From: Phycisphaerae bacterium
GTDB lineage: Bacteria; Planctomycetota; Phycisphaerae; UBA1845
Length of the DNA: 44,807 bases
Assembly: GCA_029260115.1 (NCBI GenBank)
Contig: JAJDDW010000046.1
Location: 1-44,807, forward strand
Reading direction: 5' to 3'
The position numbers were made by a program, and so were the translations under genes. Shown piece by piece: positions 15,872 through 23,025 of this stretch. The notes beneath the pieces were generated by a model. That model was not told the origin of the DNA. It saw only the letters and a program-made list of their open reading frames with translations, and searched no databases. Position 1 is the first letter of the stretch; the number at the start of each line of letters is the position of its first letter.

Positions 15872-16663
15872 TTAAACGACTTTCGCCTCCTCTCGTAGCA
15901 AGCGAACTAATTCCTTAGCCATCTCTTCTGGCTCACCCTCGATGAACTTGCAATCGGGTTTGGGCGGTGGCGGAGAGATGGATAACATTTCAGTCGCGTT
16001 TTTCAAATCTTGTGAAATGGAAAGATCACTTCCCGTGATAACCGAAACCGGCTTTTTCTTGGCCTTCATGATATTAGGCAGCGAAGGATATCGAGGTTCG
16101 ACAAGTCCCTTTTCAATGGTTAACAGGACGGGCAAGTCGCCTTCGATGACTTCTTCCGCACCTTCGATGCGTCGGCGGGCGGTAAAATGTTTACCGTCGT
16201 CCGCAATCTCCAAGCCCTGCACGGCGCCGACGTGAGGCCAGCCGAGAAATTCCGCTAGTGCGGGTCCGACCGCGCCGCTATCTAGGTCGATGTTGTATTT
16301 GCCGCAAACAATCAGATCGAAGGGTTGCTCTTGTTTCTTGATCGCCTCAGCAAGGACATGAGCTGCAAAAAGCTCGTTTTGAGATTGAAACGACTCGTCG
16401 TTAATGTGAATGCCGGAATCCGCGCCCATAGCCAGGGCAACGCGGAGGGCCTCTGATGCCTTGTCCGGGCCTAGAATCATCGCGACGACTTCGGTTACGT
16501 CGCTACGTTTTTCTCGTAATTGAATGGCTAACTCGACGCCAAATTCGTCAAACGGATCGAGTACGAGCTTTAGCCCGTTGGCGTCGATGCCATGGCCATC
16601 TGCCTGTACTTTGACGGCGGCGTTGGAGTCGGGAACCTGTTTCACGACCGATAGAATTCTCAA
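15872..16663 (-). CDS. etfB: Electron transfer flavoprotein, beta subunit
   Basis: The 263 residues carry the EtfB features: V-V-K-Q-V-P-D near residue 6, L-D-P-F-D-E-F-G-V-E-L-A, A-L-A-M-G-A-D-S-G, D-L-I-V-C-G-K-Y-N-I-D-L-D-S-G-A-V-G-P-A-L-A, and R-Y-P-S-L-P-N-I-M-K-A-K-K-K-P. The start is TTG at 16663 with AAGGAG 8 nt upstream. First gene of the etfB-etfA-EMO unit, which would feed electrons from fatty acid or amino acid oxidation to quinone. The 3-hydroxyacyl-CoA dehydrogenase at 39332-40546 could supply the same pathway but is not linked. Confidence 0.95.
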   Translation of the reverse strand: MRILSVVKQVPDSNAAVKVQADGHGIDANGLKLVLDPFDEFGVELAIQLREKRSDVTEVVAMILGPDKASEALRVALAMGADSGIHINDESFQSQNELFAAHVLAEAIKKQEQPFDLIVCGKYNIDLDSGAVGPALAEFLGWPHVGAVQGLEIADDGKHFTARRRIEGAEEVIEGDLPVLLTIEKGLVEPRYPSLPNIMKAKKKPVSVITGSDLSISQDLKNATEMLSISPPPPKPDCKFIEGEPEEMAKELVRLLREEAKVV

Positions 16664-16694
16664 GGTGTCTTCTCCTTTGCAGTGAGATTTTATC

Positions 16695-16719
16695 CCCAGT
16701 CGCCGCGCTGCGACTTGGG
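16695..16719. other. Hairpin in the etfB leader
   Basis: CCCAGTCGC and GCGACTTGG pair with one mismatch around 6 nt, ending about 32 nt upstream of the etfB start. Function unknown; it could affect translation or mark a binding site. Confidence 0.4.
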
Positions 16720-16805
16720 CCGGGTATCGTAACGAATTTTTACGATTTGTGCAGCCTCACCAGCCTGCACTTACACAAAATGAGGGCAGGTTTCGTGCCA
16801 GCGGG

Positions 16806-17156
16806 TCAATGATTGATGGAAAATGAGGCGTACTCGCTGGTTGCCACGCTGGAATCGGTCTGAATTACTTCAATGTTGGCCTTCATAGTGGTCAGGATTT
16901 GGGCCAGGAACCTTTCGTGTTCGTCGGGTTGCGCTTCCGCGACCATCTCGACCCGGCCATCTGGTAAATTGCGGACATATCCAGTGACCGCAAAGCTCCT
17001 GGCTATTGACTCAGTCGTATAACGAAAACCCACGCCTTGAACCTGGCCTGTGAAATACGTAGTGAATCGCTGTTTTTCTGGATTAGAATTACTCATCGCC
17101 ATGTCTGTGAATAGTATTTCATAGAATGCCCGGATGGTTGGACGTCTAGGTGGCAT
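16806..17156 (-). CDS. acyP: Acylphosphatase
   Basis: Hydrolyses carboxyl-phosphate bonds in small acyl phosphates. The core begins around residue 31 with Y-F-T-G-Q-V-Q-G-V-G-F-R-Y (catalytic Arg) and continues with V-T-G-Y-V-R-N-L-P-D-G-R-V-E-M-V-A-E (catalytic Asn). ATG 17156 has GAGG 7 nt upstream and gives 116 residues, about 25 longer than usual. Starts at 17102 or 17096 would give the standard length but lack a Shine-Dalgarno sequence. It follows the anti-sigma pair on the same strand. Confidence 0.92.
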   Translation of the reverse strand: MPPRRPTIRAFYEILFTDMAMSNSNPEKQRFTTYFTGQVQGVGFRYTTESIARSFAVTGYVRNLPDGRVEMVAEAQPDEHERFLAQILTTMKANIEVIQTDSSVATSEYASFSINH

Positions 17157-17261
17157 GGGTGAGCCTCAGCTTTCCCGTGTCTTCGGAGCCCTATAATGCA
17201 AAAGAAAATTCCAAATATCCTAGGTGAATGCTACCACCCCTCGAACTACTGCGACATAGCA

Positions 17262-17699
17262 CTACGGTTGCTGCTGACGCTGCTTAACCATGTACACTTC
17301 CCGGCCATTGTTTCTGTAGCAGACCTCGTCCATATAGGCTTTCATAAGTAGGAGTCCACGGCCACAGGGTAAAGGTAGGCGGTCTGGCTCGGTGCAATCG
17401 GGTATCGTATGAGGCTTGAATCCCGCGCCTTGGTCAGTAATGGTGATTTCTGCCCGCGTCTCGTCGATGGCGTAGCTGATGGTGACCGTTTTCGTCGCAT
17501 CGTTCTTGTTGCCGTGTTTGACCGCGTTGGTTAGGGCTTCTTCAAGTGCGAGTTTGATGCCGAAAATGCTGTCTGGGGAATAACCCGCCTGCGCGAGTAT
17601 CTCCACGATAGCTTGCTTAGGAGGCTGGATCGCTTGTAGATCGCTGGGGACTGTGCACACCTTACAGTCCGATCGGCTCTGACGATTTGAATCGGTCAT
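17262..17699 (-). CDS. RsbW/SpoIIAB-like anti-sigma factor, serine kinase-type ATPase
   Basis: A 145-residue GHKL ATPase domain: N-box E-E-A-L-T-N-A-V-K-H-G-N near residue 50, G1 D-Q-G-A-G-F, and G2 G-R-G-L-L-L-M-K-A-Y-M-D-E-V. Such kinases hold a sigma factor or another target and phosphorylate an anti-anti-sigma STAS protein. The STAS gene is 97 bp upstream on the same strand, which completes a partner-switch pair. No sigma factor or PP2C phosphatase is seen nearby, so the controlled process is unknown. An N-terminal C-K-V-C is unusual and may be fortuitous. Confidence 0.88.
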   Translation of the reverse strand: MTDSNRQSRSDCKVCTVPSDLQAIQPPKQAIVEILAQAGYSPDSIFGIKLALEEALTNAVKHGNKNDATKTVTISYAIDETRAEITITDQGAGFKPHTIPDCTEPDRLPLPCGRGLLLMKAYMDEVCYRNNGREVYMVKQRQQQP

Positions 17700-17796
17700 G
17701 CCAGTACTATACTCGTCATTCGCACATCCCTGTAGCGTCGCTTTGACGATACGACACCAGGTCGTGCTATATAAACCGAGGCGCTACAACTAGCGT

Positions 17797-18156
17797 TTAG
17801 GTGAAACTATTGAGGGCCTTGCCGGTCGTTTCATGAATTTCAAAAAGTTTATTAAGCCGTGTGATTTTGAACACTTCATAAATCTGCGGCGATATATCGG
17901 AAAGTCTCAGCTGACCCGACTGCCCGGAAACAACCTTATTCAAGTTAATCAGCATCCCCAAGGCCGCGCTGGACAAATGCTCCACGTTCTTGAAGCACAG
18001 CAACAGCTTGATATTGTTCTGTTCATTTATGTGGGTGAAAATCTCATCCTCAATCTCGCGGATGGACAGCTCATCGAGGATTTTTCGGTCGGCAAACTCG
18101 ACGGTGCTCACGCCTTCAGACTCGATGATGGTAAGATGTACCTGCGGCTCACTCAT
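17797..18156 (-). CDS. Anti-anti-sigma factor (STAS domain)
   Basis: ATG 18156 is chosen because GGAG lies 10 nt upstream and the STAS fold begins at once; an open frame reaching 18363 runs into the divergent phospholipase gene and its promoter region. The 119 residues include L-L-L-C-F-K-N-V-E-H-L-S-S-A-A-L-G-M-L-I, where the S-S pair is at the phospho-serine position of SpoIIAA and RsbV. Expected partner is the downstream kinase. Dephospho-STAS would bind the kinase and free its target. Confidence 0.88.
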   Translation of the reverse strand: MSEPQVHLTIIESEGVSTVEFADRKILDELSIREIEDEIFTHINEQNNIKLLLCFKNVEHLSSAALGMLINLNKVVSGQSGQLRLSDISPQIYEVFKITRLNKLFEIHETTGKALNSFT

Positions 18157-18340
18157 AGTTCTTGATCTCCGTGGAAATCCTTCGATATCTGGAAGTTTTC
18201 CCTTATGTTCACTAGAGTCTACTTTGAGGTGGGGGAGTGTCAAGAATAAATGGCCGGGATGATGCATCTGACGCTGCTGGCCTGCAGATTGCTGGGTTGT
18301 TAAGTCGTTGCGAGATGCGGAAGGTAGTTCAGAGAGAATA

Positions 18341-19210
18341 GTGAAACAAACGCTGATTATCATAGCTGTCGCAGGTGTATTGTTGTTTGATGTGGATTCG
18401 GCGCTCGCGTGGGGCCCGGCTACCCATATCAGCCTGGGTTCGTCGCTTCTCGATCAACTTTCGCTACTACCTTCTGGCGTGGCGCTCTTACTCAGTCGAC
18501 ATGCCCGAAGCTATCTGTTTGGCAACATCGCGGCTGATGTCGTATTCGCTAAGCGTCTTAGCCGGGTGAAGCAGTTTTGCCACCACTGGTCGACGGGCTT
18601 TGGTTTGCTCGATCGGGCGCTGAGTGATAACGACCGGGCTTTTGCCTATGGGTATTTATCCCACCTCGCGGCTGACACGGTGGCTCATGGTAAGTATGTG
18701 CCACGGCAAATTGTGCTCAGCGGCAATCGCGTCAATACGGGGCATTTGTATTGGGAGTTACGCGCAGACGCTACGCTCCCAAAAGAAAATTGGGCGAAGT
18801 TCGATGACGTACTCGACGATGAACACCGCGCACATCATGGCGCCATGTCGCTTCATCTGACCGATACGTTTTTGAGCTATAAATTGAATCGAATTCTTTT
18901 CCAAAGAATCAATAACATTTCGGCTCGCCCGATGTTCCGACATAGCATCAATATATTGAGCCATTGCTCACGTTGGGATTTGCCACAGAATTTGCTCACG
19001 GCTTATCACGGTGAGTGTGTTGATCGGATGGTGTCCGTCTTGTCTGAAGGGAAGCGCAGTGTGCTGTTGCGAGAAGACCCCAATGGCACGTCGGCGCTGA
19101 TGAACGTACATGTCCATCGTCAACACGAAAGGCATCTACGGCGACGCGGCATAGCGATTTCGCGATTTCGTCAAGAAGCCTGTGCAGGTTTATCACCTAC
19201 GCTGAAATGA
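18341..19210 (+). CDS. Zinc-dependent phospholipase C-like secreted protein
   Basis: GTG 18341 follows AGAGAG and opens directly into a signal peptide (K-Q-T-L-I-I-I-A-V-A-G-V-L-L-F). Cleavage after A-L-A would leave Trp as the first mature residue, in W-G-P-A-T-H; in Bacillus-type zinc PLC the mature N-terminal Trp binds zinc. Further metal-ligand-like motifs are G-N-I-A-A-D-V-V, H-H-W-S-T-G-F, G-Y-L-S-H-L-A-A-D-T-V-A-H-G and H-L-Y-W-E-L-R. The product has 289 residues. Family PF00882-like; lipid hydrolysis is inferred. It is divergent from the STAS gene. Confidence 0.8.
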   Translation: MKQTLIIIAVAGVLLFDVDSALAWGPATHISLGSSLLDQLSLLPSGVALLLSRHARSYLFGNIAADVVFAKRLSRVKQFCHHWSTGFGLLDRALSDNDRAFAYGYLSHLAADTVAHGKYVPRQIVLSGNRVNTGHLYWELRADATLPKENWAKFDDVLDDEHRAHHGAMSLHLTDTFLSYKLNRILFQRINNISARPMFRHSINILSHCSRWDLPQNLLTAYHGECVDRMVSVLSEGKRSVLLREDPNGTSALMNVHVHRQHERHLRRRGIAISRFRQEACAGLSPTLK

Positions 19211-19310
19211 CGAATCGAGCGGAATTTGTAGACCCATTTTCCAATTTGAGCGGTGTTGGTTTGGGAGCGATTGTTTATAGATGCGCTGCCGCTGCCTGAC
19301 GGGACGGTAT

Positions 19311-19345
19311 AAAAAAAGGGCGACTACCGAGATCGGCAGCCGCCC
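19311..19345 (-). terminator. Rho-independent terminator of the large lipoprotein gene
   Basis: On the minus strand GGGCGGCTGCC pairs with GGTAGTCGCCC (11 bp with two G-U pairs) around 6 nt, followed by seven T residues. It lies 72 nt past the stop at 19417. Confidence 0.85.
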
Positions 19346-19416
19346 CAATTAACTTCTCAAATCAACCGGCTATTAACTACGCCGAGGATTCGTTGGCACT
19401 TTATCGTGCCAACGAT

Positions 19417-22400
19417 TCACTGCACCGGTGATGCCTCATCTCCAGCATCGGCTTCGGTCACGGTTGTATCCACGGTTGTATCCGTGGTCGTCTCCACGGT
19501 TGTCTCCGTGGTCGGGGCCATGACTGTGGTCGTGGCCGGGGTTGATCGCTGCTTAAACCCTTCCACCAACAATAGGAATGGATCGCCAATTGGCGCGACG
19601 AACAATTGGGCGTCGGTAAGAACGGACCTGCGTGGGATTGGGCCTAGTCCGTCAATATCAATATTACCAACAACATTGAACACTTGGTCCATGGCTAAGT
19701 TAATGAACGCGATGGCACTGAAAATATCAATCACTGTGTCACGGTTTAAGGCCTTGGTTCCATTAAAGAAGTCCGCTGGTGCAAACGCCGTCAACAGGTT
19801 TATGGCTGTGTTCGGACGGCCAAACTTAAATGCGTTCATGCGTGGTAAGTATTCCCGCGTAACCAACATCTCACCATCCAGTGTCGCTGGCAACAATGAC
19901 CCGAAGTCGACGTCCTCATAGGTAATTTCGCCGCCACTCGCCCGACGGTAATACAAACGAATGTCTGTTGAGCGCCAATTACCTGGATCAAAAAGCGTAG
20001 GTCTAAATGGTGACGTTGTTTCGCCAGCATCTTCAATACCATTGGCATTGACATCATCAAAGAACGGGTCACGCGTCGCATCGAAACGGGTATTCGGGGC
20101 TTCTGTACCAAACACCTTGGCAAATTCCCTTTTGCCAAGAACGAGACCTTCGATCGTATTGATGTCGATAGTGATTGGCGCAGCGCTAACGACTACGCCT
20201 GGCGTCTCTGCTGGCGGAATGGTTCCGTCATCTGGAGGCGGCATTGTGCCATCGCCTGGAGGTGGCATCGTACCATCACCTGGAGGCGGTGGAGGTGGCA
20301 ACATGCCCGTTGCATCAAATTCATTGAATACGTCATCAATGAACATGCCCGTATCATCGAATGAATCAAATTCGTCAAAATCGATTTCATTGAAAAATTC
20401 TTCAAATCCTTCGGGTAATTCCATTTGTACGCCAAAGAAGTCCATCGGATCGTTGTTGCCAGCGTCCTGGCCCGTGTCTTCGTTGAACAGACCGAAGATG
20501 CCAGTCTCTTCCGAATCAGGTAGGAAGGTCAACAAAAATCGACCACCTGGGTTAAACGTTGCGATACCCGTTTCTGGATTATAATTCACCCGTGCTGGCT
20601 TAGCTTCAAAACCTACGCCCGTAGCCAACACAAACAGATGCTCTGTAGATCCGCCGAAATCGTCGGGACCAATGCCACCGCCGCCACGGCCATCGAATGA
20701 GAAGTCATTCTTGATGATTGGGATATCGATACCAGGATAAAAAGTGCCAGATTCAGAAACTAGCGACGAGAACGGTAGGCCATCGACTGGCTGAAAAACG
20801 GTTTCGTCAAAGATGCTGGCGATGGCTGGTCCGCGGGCACCGTGTAGGAAGCGGCCTGTTTCACGGACCAAGAATTCTACCGTGCCGTCATCTTCTGTGA
20901 ATGGAGAAAAACCTAGGTAAAATTTTCCTTCGCCGGCAGGATTAAAAGTAACACTCCCGATGACGCCGTCTCGCGAGATTTCTACGTCAACTGTAACCGC
21001 GCCAGCTACTTCACCACGGAACTCGTCGCCATCAGCTAGAACAAAGAACGAGCTAGGGCCTGAGTTGTTGAATGGCAAGTGAGCGCGAGCGCCACGGATA
21101 TTGCCTGTCACAGCGCCAATGCCTTCCAAGCGAGCAGCAAGGATACCTTCAAACATACGCTCGAAAGTCGGGGCGACTGTGCCCTGAAGCAGGTCTTTAA
21201 TGAGCGTTCGAATACCAACTTCAGCCGCTTCAAATTCAGCTTCATCGTTTACGCCGACGAATCCAGAATCAGACAGTCGAGAGAATAGTTTTTGAATGTT
21301 CAGGGCTTTACCCTTGCCATCTGCCGTTTCAAACACGGTCAGCGGTGGGCCGAAAAAGTTTGGGTCATTAAGGAAATAGGTCAATCGTCCACCGAGTCCG
21401 CCGTCAATGTCCGTGAGTACGGCGTGCAAATCGCCAAGTGTGATCTTGCGACCTTGTGTTTGAAGGCGGGCCATCTGAACAAGGATGTGATCGCTAAGCA
21501 TAGGCTGACGAGGCAGGCTGCCTTTATCTTTGTTTTCAAGACCAAAGTTACGATCCGGTTCTGAAACGCTGTTAATGTAAATGATCGCACCTGCTTCAGC
21601 TAAGCCTAGATCGCCTAGATCACCAAGTGATCCGGAATCGAAGAGGGCCAGCAATTCATCTTGTAGCTCCGGCGTTAACCTATCAAGCAACGCGGGGTCC
21701 AAATCTGTTGGAATTTCTCCGCCAAGTGCGGCGAGAAGCTCGGGTGATAGGACAGGAAGGCGATCCATTCCCATCATGCCTGCTCCGGTGGATCCAAATT
21801 CACCAAACAGCGCTTCTTCGGTCGTTGTGGAAATGCCATCGAGCAGACCTAGCGGAGACAAGTCTACACCTTGAGGAAAGTCGATAATAGGGAAACCAGC
21901 TCGCAAAAATACTTCAGCTACTGAAAGTGCCAGTGCTTCGGCATTTCCAGCTTTGAAGGCCCCTAGGTTTCCTTCAACGATTTGCATACCAGCTTGTACG
22001 CCGACAGGAATCTGCTCTTCGAAAATCTTAGCTAAGTTAATTTGAATCCCATCAGCACTGTCGAGAATTTCATCCAATGTCAACGTGTGGTCGACGCCTG
22101 TGTCTTCAAATAGAGATTTGTAAGCTTCGGTAATTCGTTCGACGACAACGGCTGGGCTTATGGGCAGCTCGTCTATATCGATGCCTTTTTCTTCAATGAT
22201 AGCGCGCAGGCGGGCAAGAACAACGGTTGTGAGTGGGTCTGCTTGCACATCGGTGAGCTCGCCGCTCATACCATTTTCGTCAGCAGCAATTTGAACACAA
22301 CTCTCGATGTCGCAATCGCCATCCTTACCGATGTCGCCACAAACGGTAAAGTCTGTACCAACCGGCAAATCGTCAGCCGAGAATGAGCCGTCAGGGCCAA

Positions 22401-22740
22401 GCGGTACTTCGCCAATGGGATTACCCTGGGGGTCCATCAAGTCGTTACCGGCTAGGTCTTTGAACGTCACACAGGAATTTGTGGTGTCAAAACTGGGAGG
22501 CACTTCTTGGCCAGCGGCTACGGTTGTGATGGAGGACTTGGTGCTTTGTGAGTCTACCAGCTTGCCGGAAATAGTTCCATCGAAACTTAGCGGTTCGCCA
22601 GTGTCACCCGTGCCAGTTGTTCCGCCCGTACTAGAAGTGGTGCTATTGCAACCTGCACCAGCCACAGTCAGTACAAAGAGTACCGCTGGGATGGATAAAA
22701 AAGCCAACCACGATTGCCATTTTGCCTTAGTGAAATTCAC
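19417..22740 (-). CDS. Giant lipoprotein of unknown function, low-complexity C-terminus
   Basis: GTG 22740 is preferred, with GGAG 9 nt upstream; a frame to 22833 has no signal before residue 32. The 1107-residue product has a signal peptide and lipobox ending A-G-A-G-C (Cys31), then a Thr/Ser/Gly-rich linker. Residues about 40-180 resemble a carboxypeptidase-regulatory-like or SdrD-type domain (G-T-I-S-G-K-L-V-D-S). The middle has two related beta-rich units, each with F-V-L-A and F-N-P-A/G-G-x-F. An acidic stretch, a Pro-rich octapeptide repeat (G-D-G-T-M-P-P-P), an EF-hand-like D-V-N-A-N-G-I-E-D-A-G-E and a Thr/Val tail follow. No enzyme motif is recognised. Surface or periplasmic structural role is a guess. 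Confidence 0.75.
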   Translation of the reverse strand: MNFTKAKWQSWLAFLSIPAVLFVLTVAGAGCNSTTSSTGGTTGTGDTGEPLSFDGTISGKLVDSQSTKSSITTVAAGQEVPPSFDTTNSCVTFKDLAGNDLMDPQGNPIGEVPLGPDGSFSADDLPVGTDFTVCGDIGKDGDCDIESCVQIAADENGMSGELTDVQADPLTTVVLARLRAIIEEKGIDIDELPISPAVVVERITEAYKSLFEDTGVDHTLTLDEILDSADGIQINLAKIFEEQIPVGVQAGMQIVEGNLGAFKAGNAEALALSVAEVFLRAGFPIIDFPQGVDLSPLGLLDGISTTTEEALFGEFGSTGAGMMGMDRLPVLSPELLAALGGEIPTDLDPALLDRLTPELQDELLALFDSGSLGDLGDLGLAEAGAIIYINSVSEPDRNFGLENKDKGSLPRQPMLSDHILVQMARLQTQGRKITLGDLHAVLTDIDGGLGGRLTYFLNDPNFFGPPLTVFETADGKGKALNIQKLFSRLSDSGFVGVNDEAEFEAAEVGIRTLIKDLLQGTVAPTFERMFEGILAARLEGIGAVTGNIRGARAHLPFNNSGPSSFFVLADGDEFRGEVAGAVTVDVEISRDGVIGSVTFNPAGEGKFYLGFSPFTEDDGTVEFLVRETGRFLHGARGPAIASIFDETVFQPVDGLPFSSLVSESGTFYPGIDIPIIKNDFSFDGRGGGGIGPDDFGGSTEHLFVLATGVGFEAKPARVNYNPETGIATFNPGGRFLLTFLPDSEETGIFGLFNEDTGQDAGNNDPMDFFGVQMELPEGFEEFFNEIDFDEFDSFDDTGMFIDDVFNEFDATGMLPPPPPPGDGTMPPPGDGTMPPPDDGTIPPAETPGVVVSAAPITIDINTIEGLVLGKREFAKVFGTEAPNTRFDATRDPFFDDVNANGIEDAGETTSPFRPTLFDPGNWRSTDIRLYYRRASGGEITYEDVDFGSLLPATLDGEMLVTREYLPRMNAFKFGRPNTAINLLTAFAPADFFNGTKALNRDTVIDIFSAIAFINLAMDQVFNVVGNIDIDGLGPIPRRSVLTDAQLFVAPIGDPFLLLVEGFKQRSTPATTTVMAPTTETTVETTTDTTVDTTVTEADAGDEASPVQ
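19456..19516. repeat. Imperfect tandem repeat coding the Thr/Val-rich lipoprotein tail
   Basis: About four units of roughly 15 nt built on CACGGTTGTATC / CCGTGGTCGTCTC. On the minus strand they code T-T-V-E-T and T-T-V-D-T units just before the acidic C-terminal end. Confidence 0.7.
20215..20300. repeat. 24-bp tandem repeat coding a proline-rich linker
   Basis: Three imperfect 24 bp units encode G-D-G-T-M-P-P-P, with variants D-D-G-T-I-P-P, after a run of six prolines. It is a likely site of copy-number change between strains. Confidence 0.75.
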
Positions 22741-23025
22741 GATTCGTTTCTCCGTTTCTAAGAAAATAGGTTGATAACCGACAGCGGATACGTAAATGAC
22801 GCACCTTGTCCCGCAGTGTCGGCTGACGCCCAAATGACACTCGATGAGCAGAGTATCGATCGATTGTTAGTGTTACTTTGGTTATAGGAGCAAGTGATGA
22901 ACGCGCGTAAACTGCTGTATGAGGACTATCCCCTTGAAATTGCCGGATGGTCCGATAATCATATCCGGTAATTAAAATGAACCGCCAAGATTCGGATAGG
23001 GCAGTACTTCAATCTTTAGAAATCG

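Noticed and set aside
19406-20584. Plus-strand frames rich in Ser, Thr, Val, Pro and Gly
   Set aside because: They mirror the low-complexity repeats of the lipoprotein gene on the other strand.
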